A stretch of 27,664 nt of DNA from JAQYVL01 sp964578935 (GTDB lineage: Bacteria; Desulfobacterota; Desulfobacteria; Desulfobacterales; SURF-7), in assembly GCA_964578935.1 (NCBI GenBank), contig CAZOEW010000025.1:1-27664 (forward strand). Direction: 5' to 3'. Positions within the stretch are counted from its first letter, which is position 1; each line of letters begins with the position of its first letter. The notes under the pieces were generated by a model, which saw nothing but the letters and a program-made list of their open reading frames with translations, had not been told where the DNA came from and ran no database searches. The translations under genes and the position numbers were made by a program. This document shows, in pieces, positions 1 through 7,385 of this stretch.

Positions 1-495
1 CGAAGGAAATATCAACGCTTTACAGCCAAATGCGGAGCAGATATTGTTTTAAACAAGCCCCTCCTCCTGAACTTTGGAAGAGCCCATAAAACCAAATTCG
101 GAACGCTTGTCGATATCAGCAAGGGTGGATTCTCGGCACAGTATATTTCAACCCGGAAACGGTCAAAAAAATTGCCGACGATCATCATCACCATGCCTGG
201 CGAAGATTTTGGCCTGGATAAAATACCGGTAAACACGATCACAGAGTTTATGAAAAACGAATTTCTGGATTCCACAAAAATATGGCAGAGAGGGGTTCAG
301 TTTCGGGACCTGACGAAATTTCAGAAACTTCAGCTTGAATATTTTATTAATACCTGGACAAATGGATTCGTTAAAGACAGAAGGACTCAAAGAGACAGAC
401 GTATCACAAATCAATATGTTCATTACACCTCCCTGCCTGTAAATCAGGATAGAAGAACCTGGAATGAAAGACGAAGATTGGCCCAAAACAACTAG
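1..495 (+). CDS. PilZ domain protein, 5' end missing, with arginine-rich C-terminal tail
   Basis: The frame is open from the first base, so the start lies outside the window. The visible part begins with RRKYQRF, the RxxxR half of the PilZ c-di-GMP-binding site. About 30 residues on comes DISKGGFS, the [DN]xSxxG half, so both ligand-binding motifs are present. PilZ domains bind c-di-GMP and change conformation or partner contacts; the HD-GYP gene at 13144 would be a phosphodiesterase for the same ligand. After the beta-barrel there is a helical stretch (LTKFQKLQLEYFINTW) and then a basic tail with DRRTQRDRR, YTSLP and DRRTWNERRR. That tail resembles the separate 53-aa protein at 5443-5604. 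What lies upstream is unknown, so it could be a stand-alone PilZ or the end of a larger protein. Confidence 0.85.
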   Translation, partial: RRKYQRFTAKCGADIVLNKPLLLNFGRAHKTKFGTLVDISKGGFSAQYISTRKRSKKLPTIIITMPGEDFGLDKIPVNTITEFMKNEFLDSTKIWQRGVQFRDLTKFQKLQLEYFINTWTNGFVKDRRTQRDRRITNQYVHYTSLPVNQDRRTWNERRRLAQNN

Positions 496-657
496 AAATG
501 AATTGAATGAAGTCTAAAAATGCCGGCAGATGATTTTGTTCTCTGCAAACCGCTGTAAGAATGTGAATCAGGCAGGATCGCTTATTTTTTTATATGTAAT
601 CTCGAAAGGTTATATAAAAATCTATCAGAAGAAAGAATTCCAGACAGGTACCGTCAT
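496..657. other. Short convergent intergenic spacer
   Basis: This lies between the PilZ gene and the end of the minus-strand ribbon-helix-helix gene. It is AT-rich, with a T7 run near 586-592 and a weak TTATAT/ATATAA inverted repeat around 590-616. I see no convincing GC-rich terminator stem and no gene. Confidence 0.4.
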
Positions 658-996
658 CTATGATTGAAGCTTCTGTAATACCCTGCTTCCCTCCCCTTGA
701 TCAATATCATCCAAAGCAAATGAAAGTGCCGCCTCAATAAAAGCGGATTTGTTTTCTATGGTGAAACCGGCGAGCTTTAATTCGTGAAACTTCCGTGTAA
801 ATCTGTCCAGTAACTCAGTAGAAAGATAAAAACCCGCCTTTTTCTTTGCTGCCTGGCCTCCACCTTCTTTTTCTTCTATAGAAGAACTCTTCGATTCTTC
901 CTTTTGTCGATTTTCTCCGGTGCCAATAGCGGAAAGCACAGGGTCAAATTTATGGTTTTCATAAAATTCCGGTGCCTTATCGTCATTAGATGTCAT
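658..996 (-). CDS. Ribbon-helix-helix (CopG/ParG-like) partner of ParA
   Basis: The protein is 112 aa from the ATG at 996, which has AGGAGGG nine bases upstream; the longer reading starts at a TTG at 1005 that abuts that Shine-Dalgarno and is less likely. The first half is polar and charged with low-complexity Glu/Ser/Lys, so probably disordered. The C-terminal ~55 residues follow the ribbon-helix-helix pattern: a short beta segment (AGFYLS), a first helix (TELLDRFTRKFHELK) and a second helix starting NKSAFIEAALSF. The gene overlaps the end of the upstream ParA gene by 11 bases, so the two are translationally coupled. In ParA systems the small RHH partner binds DNA or a cargo and stimulates the ATPase, and the basic disordered N terminus is where such an activating segment usually sits. 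The partner role is inferred from context. Confidence 0.7.
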   Translation of the reverse strand: MTSNDDKAPEFYENHKFDPVLSAIGTGENRQKEESKSSSIEEKEGGGQAAKKKAGFYLSTELLDRFTRKFHELKLAGFTIENKSAFIEAALSFALDDIDQGEGSRVLQKLQS

Positions 997-1753
997 CCGT
1001 ATCAACCCTCCTGATCAATTTTCGATAACCATCAGCGCCGACAGCTGTATTGCTGTATTCAAAAATTGTTTTCCCATGGGACGGCGCCTCTGACAGTCGA
1101 ACATTATATGGGATCGGATCGCAAATCTGCTTTTTAAACATCCTTGTAAGCTGTTTCAAAATTTCAAAACTCTGTCTGGTCCGTTGATCAAACATTGTTG
1201 GAAGAATATACTTTAACTGAAGATCGGTGTTCAGCTTCTGAGCGGAAAGCAAATAACCAAAAAAAGTTTTCAGCCCCTCAAGAGATGGCCCCTGCAGCGC
1301 AACCGGACATAAAACCTCATCGACAGCCATGAGGATGTTAACGCTTAAAACATCCCAGCCCGGGGCACAATCAAATATCAGATAATCCAGGGTCCCCTTT
1401 TTGGGCAAAAGCGCTTTTCCCAATACGGTTTGCCGTACATCTCCGGGTTGTTCTCCAAGCCAGTTTTTGAGTTCCACCAATCCGATTCCGCCTGCAAGCA
1501 GCCAAAGATTTTTTCTGGACGGATAAATTACATCCCCTTTGGATATATATTCTCCATTTTTATCCCTTCCGGTTATAAACTCATAAAGCCCGTATTTTGG
1601 AGAAACCCCGAGAAATTTTGAAGTCTGCCCCTGTGTGTCACAGTCAACAAGTAAGACCCTGTGTCCCATCTGGGAAAGGCCGTAAGCCAGATTAACAGCC
1701 GTAGTTGTTTTCCCGACACCGCCTTTTGCCATTGCAATTGCGATTTTTCTCAT
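986..1753 (-). CDS. ParA/MinD-family ATPase (Soj-like)
   Basis: This 255-aa protein has the deviant Walker A box KGGVGKTT at residues 10-17 (signature lysine first), VDCDTQGQ at about 36-43 and the Walker B region LIFDCAPG at about 126-133. These define the ParA/Soj branch of P-loop ATPases, which form ATP-dependent dimers on DNA and position plasmids, chromosomes or protein clusters. The length is typical of Soj and chromosomal orphan ParAs. There is no N-terminal HTH as in P1-type ParA and no ParB gene; the partner here is the overlapping RHH protein, an arrangement usual for plasmid-type ParA-ParG systems and for cargo-positioning ParAs. The ATG at 1753 is preceded by CGGAG at suitable spacing. 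No parS-like iterons are obvious upstream, so the cargo is unknown. Confidence 0.88.
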   Translation of the reverse strand: MRKIAIAMAKGGVGKTTTAVNLAYGLSQMGHRVLLVDCDTQGQTSKFLGVSPKYGLYEFITGRDKNGEYISKGDVIYPSRKNLWLLAGGIGLVELKNWLGEQPGDVRQTVLGKALLPKKGTLDYLIFDCAPGWDVLSVNILMAVDEVLCPVALQGPSLEGLKTFFGYLLSAQKLNTDLQLKYILPTMFDQRTRQSFEILKQLTRMFKKQICDPIPYNVRLSEAPSHGKTIFEYSNTAVGADGYRKLIRRVDTDDI

Positions 1754-2102
1754 ACTGAAACTCCGATTCTTATGTTACGATTTTCTTCTGTTCGCGCTTT
1801 ATAGCTTTCTTCCCTGGATTAATCAACCTCTTTTAAAGACCATTCAACCGCGATCTTAATGTGTTACGGATATTTGTTCAAAATTATTAAAAAACTTAAA
1901 ATATACTTGCCCAATCTCTCATAATGCTATATGACAGCCAGAGTGAATAAACAGTGGCAAAAAAAGAACCAGTATGCATTGTAATTATTCGAGATTGGTT
2001 TAAAAATCGAACTTCAGACAAAACAGATGTTTTCATTCTTAAAACGAAAAAAACGACCCTTATCCTGATTCACTTTATTCATATTGTTTCGGCACCTGTA
2101 AA
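1754..2102. other. Divergent AT-rich intergenic region
   Basis: This separates the minus-strand parA start from the plus-strand receiver gene and must hold both promoters. It is very AT-rich, especially 1870-1900. I see no clear iterons, strong palindrome or conserved -35/-10 pair. A TGGCA at about 1955 lacks a correctly spaced GC, so it is not a sigma-54 promoter. No Shine-Dalgarno precedes the ATG at 2103. Confidence 0.4.
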
Positions 2103-2486
2103 ATGGAAAAAAGCTATAAGGTACTCATAATTGATGACAGTGAAGAAATACTAAAGACATATAAAAAATTTTTTAAAAAAAAAAATTATATTGTCTCAAC
2201 TGCATCAAACGGCCTGGATGGCCTCAAGATACTGCAGACAGATCCATGTGAGTATGATCTGGTGATTACCGACATCGTGATGCCCAACATAAGCGGTGTA
2301 GGCATTATTTCGATTGTGAAAAAAAAATTTCCGAACATCCGGATTATTGCAATCACAGGATGGGGAGAGCACCCGGAAATGCTTGCATCAGAGGCAGAAG
2401 CGGATCTTGTGCTGGACAAACCGATTGATCTGTCAGAGTTGGAAAAATTAATTATGAATCTTATGGAATCAAAAAAGAAAATATAG
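2103..2486 (+). CDS. Single-domain CheY-like response regulator receiver
   Basis: At 127 aa this is a receiver domain and nothing else. The acidic pair is D11-D12, the phosphoacceptor is D57 in VITDIVMP, the switch threonine is T85 in AITGWG and the conserved lysine is K106 in DKPID, so all catalytic positions are intact. Such a protein takes phosphate from a histidine kinase, but it carries no output domain. The next gene, 72 bases downstream on the same strand, is a sigma-54 activator with no regulatory domain, so the pair looks like the two parts of an NtrC-type regulator encoded separately. No kinase gene is adjacent. The start is supported by the domain boundary rather than by a ribosome binding site, which is poor. 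Confidence 0.9.
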   Translation: MEKSYKVLIIDDSEEILKTYKKFFKKKNYIVSTASNGLDGLKILQTDPCEYDLVITDIVMPNISGVGIISIVKKKFPNIRIIAITGWGEHPEMLASEAEADLVLDKPIDLSELEKLIMNLMESKKKI

Positions 2487-2558
2487 CGACACGATATAAC
2501 AGCAGGGCGTGTTATAAAACACCTGCCATCATAACAACTTTTATCAATACTGATTACT

Positions 2559-3596
2559 ATGCAAACAGGACCCCCGATAATAGGTGTCAGCCGCGCAATC
2601 AACAGAATATGTGACCTGGTTGATCACGTTGCCGATACAGGGCTCAATATTATAATTTCCGGTGAGACGGGCGTTGGAAAAGAAGTGGTTGCTCAAAACC
2701 TCTATCAAAAATCCCCGCGGCGCGGGAAACCCTTTGTAAAGGTCAATTGTGCGGCCCTTCCGGAAGGCCTTCTCGAAAGTGAACTGTACGGTTACGAAAG
2801 AGGGGCATTTACCGGAGCTGAACAAAAAAGACGCGGCAAATTTGAACTGGCGAACGGAGGTGTGCTTTTTCTGGATGAAATCGGTGATATGCCGATTCTT
2901 CTTCAGTCAAAGCTGCTTCACGTTCTTCAAAGCGGCGAATTTGCTCCGCTCGGTTCGGAAAAAGAATTTAAGACCGATACATGGTTAATCGCGGCGACGA
3001 ACCACGATCTTGAAGATGAGATCAAAAACAAAAAATTCAGGGAAGATTTATATTACAGGCTGAATATTATAAAAATAAATATTCCGCCTCTCCGAGAAAG
3101 ATCTGAAGACATTCCGCACCTGGTCAATTATTATATTGGTGTTTACACTTCCAAATTTAACAACCGGAACATTCTTCAGCCTTCTCAATCCGTATTAAAT
3201 AAATTAACAGAATATCATTGGCCCGGCAATGTACGAGAGCTTCAAAATGTATTAAAAAGAGTTCTGGTTCTACAGAACTGGGATGAAATTATAGATGAAC
3301 TGGACTATATCACCCATAAGTGTGAACTCTCAAAACCGGAACAGGCAAGAATTGATCAGCCTCTTTCCGGCTCAAATTATTTTTCCTTTAATGATGGAGA
3401 AAAACCGGATCTGGAATCTTTTTCTCTAAAGGACATAAAAAGAAAAGCGCTTGACCGGGTTGAGAAGGAAGCGATTTCTTATGTTTTAGAAAAAACAGGC
3501 TGGAATCGAAGCAAAGCCTCAAAAATTCTTCAAATCAGTTATAAAACCCTGTTATATAAAATCAGTGATCTGGGCATAACTCCGCCGGCTGGTTAG
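2559..3596 (+). CDS. Sigma-54-dependent activator lacking a regulatory domain (AAA+-Fis)
   Basis: The 345-aa protein starts directly with the AAA+ domain, as PspF does. Walker A is GETGVGKE at 35-42, the sigma-54 contact loop GAFTGA is intact at 82-87, Walker B is VLFLDE at 102-107, and the WPGNVREL sensor region follows. The C terminus (about 298-340) is a Fis-type helix-turn-helix with NRSKASKILQIS. It should therefore remodel sigma-54 holoenzyme at specific promoters. A stop at 2532 in frame, with ATG at 2559 as the first ATG, rules out an N-terminal receiver. The preceding gene encodes a lone receiver, suggesting control in trans. It ends 16 bases from the convergent activator at 3613, with a small hairpin (3606-3624) shared by both ends. 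Targets are not evident; one candidate sigma-54 promoter lies at 13019. Confidence 0.92.
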   Translation: MQTGPPIIGVSRAINRICDLVDHVADTGLNIIISGETGVGKEVVAQNLYQKSPRRGKPFVKVNCAALPEGLLESELYGYERGAFTGAEQKRRGKFELANGGVLFLDEIGDMPILLQSKLLHVLQSGEFAPLGSEKEFKTDTWLIAATNHDLEDEIKNKKFREDLYYRLNIIKINIPPLRERSEDIPHLVNYYIGVYTSKFNNRNILQPSQSVLNKLTEYHWPGNVRELQNVLKRVLVLQNWDEIIDELDYITHKCELSKPEQARIDQPLSGSNYFSFNDGEKPDLESFSLKDIKRKALDRVEKEAISYVLEKTGWNRSKASKILQISYKTLLYKISDLGITPPAG

Positions 3597-3605
3597 CACT
3601 TCAAA

Positions 3606-3624
3606 CAGGATACTAAGCATCCTG
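3606..3624. terminator. Small hairpin between two convergent activator genes
   Basis: CAGGAT (3606-3611) and ATCCTG (3619-3624) form a 6-bp stem with a 7-base loop. It sits at the convergent junction and overlaps the last codons of the minus-strand gene. There is no strong T tract, so termination is plausible but weakly supported. Confidence 0.35.
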
Positions 3625-5103
3625 CAATTTGTATTTCGTTATCAGTCGTGACAGATAAGTACGCTGAATCCCGAGATTTTTTGCTGCCTTACTTCTGTTG
3701 CCGCCCGTATGATTAAGATTGATTTTGATCAATTCCTTTTTAAAATTGTTGAGCGCTTCGTTTAAAGTCAATCCGATCTGCATACCCGGGTACTTGATCT
3801 TAGAGTCTGAAATCGGCAGATCCTCTAACAGCACCTCTTTCCCATTGCCCATTACGACTGCTCTTTCAAGTGCATTTCGAAGTTCTCGTACGTTACCCGG
3901 CCAATCATAATTTACCATCTTTTCCATCGCTTCTTCTGAAATGCGCATCTTCGAAATTCCACTTTCACGCTTGAAATAATCGATAAAGTGTTCAGCGAGA
4001 ATCGGGATGTCTTCTCTTCTTTCCCTGAGGGGGGGTATCTCTATTGATACCACATTCAAACGATAATAGAGATCCTCACGAAATTTACCATCCTCAAGTT
4101 CCTGGATAATTTCCCGATTCGTTGCCGAGATGACTCTTACGTTTACATGAACCGGCGTATTCCCGCCAACACGGTAAAAAACTCCTTCCTGCAAGACCCT
4201 GAGAAGCTTTGCCTGCATGCCCGGGCTCATCTCTCCAATCTCATCAAGAAAAATCGTACCGCTGTCCGCCAGCTCAAATTTGCCGATCTTTCTGCCCGAC
4301 GCGCCCGTATATGCTCCTTTTTCATGTCCAAACAGCTCATCTTCCAGTAATGATTCCGGAAGAGCAGCACAATTCAGGACAATCAGAGGCTTTTCTTTCC
4401 GAATGCCTGACCTATGGATGAGCCTCGCAAGCAACTCTTTACCCGTACCGCTCTCACCAAGAATCAACGTACTGGCAGCCGAGTTGGCTACTTTTTTAGC
4501 TTCTGTTATTATCTTTCGAACAGCATTACTTTTTCCCACAATCTGATATTTAATGCCGAGTTCTTCTTTTAAATCCTGATTTTCTATATTGACCTGAACA
4601 ATCTTGCGTGCGTTGCCGATTGCATGAGCTGCCAGCTCACCAAACTCCGTTAAAATTTTTAAATCTTCCTCCCGGAAAGGGCTGCCGTCCAACTTGTCGA
4701 TGATTTCAACAACACCAATAATTTCATCACCGACTTTCATCGGTGCACAGGCAATGGAATGGGTATGATAGCCTATGGATTCACTGATGTCGCTGCTCCA
4801 CCTGGAATCCTGACTGACATCGTTTATCAAAAGCGCTTCACCAGTCTTAGCCACCTTGCCGGCAATCCCTTCCCCAAGTTTAACTTTAAATTGCTTAACC
4901 TCTTCTTTTTTTTCTCCCGTAGCGACTTTGAAATAAAGATAACCGGTTTCCTGATCCAGCAAAAGAAGAGAACCGGCCTTTGCCTGCATGATTTTTGTTG
5001 CTTTCTCCACCGTAAATTCAAGAAACTGGTCAAGATTTTCAACAGGAGAGCTTTGATTGAAATGATCAGGATTCAAACCATTCACGATATTCTTTTTCCC
5101 CAT
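3613..5103 (-). CDS. GAF-domain sigma-54-dependent transcriptional activator (NifA/FhlA-like architecture)
   Basis: The longest reading is 500 aa from a GTG at 5115, but the ATG four codons in (5103) is the likelier start and follows GAGAAAAG. Using long-reading numbering, a GAF sensor covers about residues 28-170, the AAA+ domain follows with Walker A GESGTGKE (220-227), the loop GAYTGA (267-272), Walker B TIFLDE (287-292) and WPGNVREL, and a Fis HTH ends the protein (NRSKAAKNLGIQRTYLSRL). GAYTGA is an accepted variant of GAFTGA and should still engage sigma-54. GAF domains bind small ligands or cofactors, so activity is probably switched by a metabolite rather than by phosphorylation. No dedicated target operon is adjacent, and the gene is converged upon by the other activator. 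A promoter candidate lies at 5239-5267. Confidence 0.92.
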   Translation of the reverse strand: MGKKNIVNGLNPDHFNQSSPVENLDQFLEFTVEKATKIMQAKAGSLLLLDQETGYLYFKVATGEKKEEVKQFKVKLGEGIAGKVAKTGEALLINDVSQDSRWSSDISESIGYHTHSIACAPMKVGDEIIGVVEIIDKLDGSPFREEDLKILTEFGELAAHAIGNARKIVQVNIENQDLKEELGIKYQIVGKSNAVRKIITEAKKVANSAASTLILGESGTGKELLARLIHRSGIRKEKPLIVLNCAALPESLLEDELFGHEKGAYTGASGRKIGKFELADSGTIFLDEIGEMSPGMQAKLLRVLQEGVFYRVGGNTPVHVNVRVISATNREIIQELEDGKFREDLYYRLNVVSIEIPPLRERREDIPILAEHFIDYFKRESGISKMRISEEAMEKMVNYDWPGNVRELRNALERAVVMGNGKEVLLEDLPISDSKIKYPGMQIGLTLNEALNNFKKELIKINLNHTGGNRSKAAKNLGIQRTYLSRLITKYKLQDA

Positions 5104-5115
5104 GTCTTTTCTCAC

Positions 5116-5442
5116 ATGTAATATTAATGGTTCAATATACCTTGATAAACCTTCTCAAAAAAAAATCAATACGATTGGGACCAGCCCCAAAAGAATTATT
5201 CTATAACCCCTAAGGGGCATTTTGGATCCGGCTTCTGGATTATATCTATCAGAGACAGAAAATGCAAAGTCCGCATTATTAAACTTTTATCAAAGGACGG
5301 CAATTATTTACCTAATCATATTTGGGTAAACATAGCTGAAAGACGGCAAGGTGTCAAATCATTGAACTTAAATTGAAGATAAATTTGAAAAAGAAAAATT
5401 GAGAATTAAAAGGTTACCCGGGAAGAATTGAAGGGGGAAATA
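5116..5442. other. Leader of the GAF activator and spacer below the DRR small protein
   Basis: This 327-base stretch holds a promoter candidate for the activator (5239-5267), a CCCC/GGGG mini-hairpin with an upstream CCCC around 5186-5219, and an unexplained structured patch at 5296-5349: an inverted repeat TTTACC/GGTAAA (5307-5312, 5325-5330) flanked by two direct copies of GACGGCAA (5296-5303, 5342-5349). I find no gene in it. Confidence 0.5.
5239..5267 (-). promoter_or_regulatory. Candidate sigma-70 promoter for the GAF activator
   Basis: Reading the minus strand, TTGCAT (5262-5267) is followed after 17 bases by a perfect TATAAT (5239-5244). It would give a leader of about 125 bases before the ATG at 5103. 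The -35 is only a partial match. Confidence 0.45.
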
Positions 5443-5604
5443 CTATTCAGGCCTGTCCGATTTCCTGCGATCCTTACCCGAACGTCTGTCAACACCACTT
5501 CTTCGTTCCGGGATGTATGATGTGTATGAGAACTGACGGCGATCTGTTTCGGATCGACGTCCACCATTATCGGTAATCTCAAATTGTTCGGTCAATTCAG
5601 TCAT
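5443..5604 (-). CDS. Small basic DRR-motif protein (53 aa), unrecognised family
   Basis: The ATG at 5604 has GAAGAGG three bases upstream and opens 53 codons ending in TAG at 5443. The protein has an acidic start (MTELTEQFEITDNGG) and then a strikingly regular basic part: GRRSETDRR, QFSYTSYIPERR, SGVDRRSGKDRR. The pattern RR-x3-DRR, YTS, DRR-x3-DRR also appears in the tail of the PilZ protein at 1-495 (DRR-x3-DRR, YTS, DRR-x3-ERR), which argues that this is a real coding sequence. No membrane segment or signal peptide is visible. The arginine-rich repeats suggest a nucleic-acid, lipid or partner-protein contact, but that is inference. It may be expressed alone: the neighbours on this strand are 340 bases downstream and 580 bases upstream. 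Confidence 0.7.
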   Translation of the reverse strand: MTELTEQFEITDNGGRRSETDRRQFSYTSYIPERRSGVDRRSGKDRRKSDRPE

Positions 5605-5896
5605 AACCTCTTCTTTGATCTATATGTTATAGCGCCCATTTTGGAAATTGGATTATGAGCAGACACATGTTCCTGATTTTATCGAAATCCAGCTGAAAAC
5701 ACTTGAATCCAGATGATCTCAACCTGCTCTAATTCTTATTCAAAAAAAAAGCAATTAAAAAATAAGCAACACGCGGCTCTTCTACATATTGCTATCAGCA
5801 AAACATATGCCACGATTCTGGAAAAATGCCATACTGAATTACGATATACAATATCAACATGTTAGCCAATCCATCCTGCGGCCGCAGAAGACCGTG

Positions 5897-5912
5897 TGTG
5901 ACAAAAATCACA
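5897..5912. promoter_or_regulatory. Perfect CRP/FNR-family palindrome TGTGA-N6-TCACA
   Basis: TGTGA (5897-5901), six bases, then TCACA (5908-5912) is the exact half-site arrangement of CRP-superfamily operators; the right half extends to TCACAA, as in HcpR-like sites described in deltaproteobacteria. The controlled gene is unclear because the plus-strand side runs into the assembly gap and the nearest minus-strand gene starts at 5604. Confidence 0.4.
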
Positions 5913-6067
5913 ATAAAATAGCAATCTGTTTACTTAAACACTGTGGCGTATTTTTCACACACCCATCCGTGGGTACCCTATTTTCTAAATTTAAAATTTT
6001 TTTGGCAAAAACAAAATCAGAAGAGGTGATCTGCCTGCTTGCGAACGAAGTGGAAGAGTTCGAGAAT

Positions 6068-6167
6068 NNNNNNNNNNNNNNNNNNNNNNNNNNNNNNNNN
6101 NNNNNNNNNNNNNNNNNNNNNNNNNNNNNNNNNNNNNNNNNNNNNNNNNNNNNNNNNNNNNNNNNNN
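6068..6167. other. Assembly gap of exactly 100 Ns
   Basis: The run of exactly 100 undetermined bases is the conventional spacer for a gap of unknown size. Linkage of the left 6 kb to the rest rests on scaffolding only. Confidence 0.97.
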
Positions 6168-6187
6168 AAGATGATTGATATCCAGAT

Positions 6188-7312
6188 TCAAAGGCGAACC
6201 CGACCTTCCAGTAAAAATGTCCTGTCCGACGAAGGCTCGGCAATACCTTTTGAGATCACCATCTTTCTACCCAACGCCATGCCATCTTTCATGATTTCAT
6301 CATGCGGTATGGAACTCCGTCTTGTCAGTCTTTGTGTATGGGGATATCTGTAATCAAAATAAGATTGAAGGCTCGGGTCATTCACGTTCACCAGGGAGAA
6401 CCTTTTGGAAATCTTTCCGTCGCTATCCTGGTGCTCCAGCTTTTGACGAAAACCGCTTATAATTCCAACTGCGAAATCAGTCTTGCGATACCGGTTATAC
6501 CCCTTCCCCGTATTGTACTCTTTCCATCTGCTGCTGATGAAATGTTTTACAAATTCATAAACATATTCGGCAATCTTTAAATTTTTCGGGGTACCGCTTA
6601 TTTCAAGAACTTTTCCCATTTTCCCCTTGCCGATAACATAAGCGGATACCCAAATCCCCCGCACAAAATAAAACGTTACCAAAAGATCCGCCAGATGATA
6701 CTCTTCCCGGAAATGACGCAATGAGGGGGTCCCGATAAAAAAGGTTTTGTAATCCCTTTGCTGATTGGTTTGTAGAAGATCGATGTTGTATTTTGTAATA
6801 AGTTCCCTTGATTTTGCCATGGCAGCATCGGCTTCATGATCGTTTGGACTTTCCGCGAGAGCCATCAGTTTCTGAATTCGAAGCAGAATCCGGTCTTCCG
6901 CATCAGATGATCCTTCCGAAATTTCATCGCGTATGGTTTTATAATTTCCGGAAGCTTTTGGGTTTGCACGAAGTAAATGGCAGGCTTCTTTAAATTTTGA
7001 TCCATGGGCCGGCTCACCATGGGCATTCAGAACCTCACTGGCAAACTGGTGAGCCATTTCGTGAAGCAGAACATCCCTGACGGAATCCCAGGGATGATTC
7101 AAAACAAAAGATCGGCTTAGAGATATCTCCCTTTTCTGTGTAGACCAGTATCCAAGCCGTTTTTTCATATCCGAAAGACTGAACAGCGGTATCTTCATCC
7201 GGGTCCTGAATTCCGGTTTAAGCATATATAAAGCGGTTTTCCATTCACAGTACAAGCCGTGAACGATACGTCTCTCAAGTTTTTCTGAAATCAGCTTGCT
7301 GTTTCTAACCAT
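6188..7312 (-). CDS. SprT-like metalloprotease-fold / DUF2786 protein
   Basis: At 374 aa this is a two-part protein. The N-terminal part (about 15-115) has the SprT-like zinc site: LLHEMAHQF with H84, E85 and H88, and a third ligand H103 in PAHGSKF. The second part starts near residue 140 with the DUF2786 signature (IQKLMALAESPNDHEADAAM), followed by an alpha/beta region and a basic C terminus. SprT/Spartan folds act on DNA-protein crosslinks or related substrates, and DUF2786 is found in phage- and stress-related proteins; the function of this fusion is not established. The ATG at 7312 has GGAG unusually close (one base away). The stop is 20 bases from the assembly gap. I see no signal peptide, so it is cytoplasmic. 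The family match is strong; the role is not. Confidence 0.8.
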   Translation of the reverse strand: MVRNSKLISEKLERRIVHGLYCEWKTALYMLKPEFRTRMKIPLFSLSDMKKRLGYWSTQKREISLSRSFVLNHPWDSVRDVLLHEMAHQFASEVLNAHGEPAHGSKFKEACHLLRANPKASGNYKTIRDEISEGSSDAEDRILLRIQKLMALAESPNDHEADAAMAKSRELITKYNIDLLQTNQQRDYKTFFIGTPSLRHFREEYHLADLLVTFYFVRGIWVSAYVIGKGKMGKVLEISGTPKNLKIAEYVYEFVKHFISSRWKEYNTGKGYNRYRKTDFAVGIISGFRQKLEHQDSDGKISKRFSLVNVNDPSLQSYFDYRYPHTQRLTRRSSIPHDEIMKDGMALGRKMVISKGIAEPSSDRTFLLEGRVRL

Positions 7313-7385
7313 TCTCCACGCGGAGTCAGTCCTGAATCGTCACCGATAACATGAACGAAGCGTATGCCGGTCAAATAAACCGTGC

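Larger units (their letters stand above)
5605..6187. other. Intergenic region interrupted by the assembly gap
   Basis: The first 460 bases contain no convincing gene. Visible features are a CRP/FNR-type palindrome at 5897-5912, a small hairpin ACCCA-TCCG-TGGGT at 5961-5974, and AT-rich sequence up to 6005. The 60 bases just before the Ns have a different, less AT-rich look. Only 20 bases separate the Ns from the stop of the SprT-like gene. A gene or repeat could be hidden in the gap. Confidence 0.5.

Noticed and set aside
5789..6067. Plus-strand coding frame left of the gap
   Set aside because: The only frame has no ribosome binding site, an odd composition and ends in the N block; the region also contains a regulatory palindrome.
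6039..6353. Reading frames running through the N block
   Set aside because: The Ns are translated as unknown residues, so the frames are artefacts of the gap.
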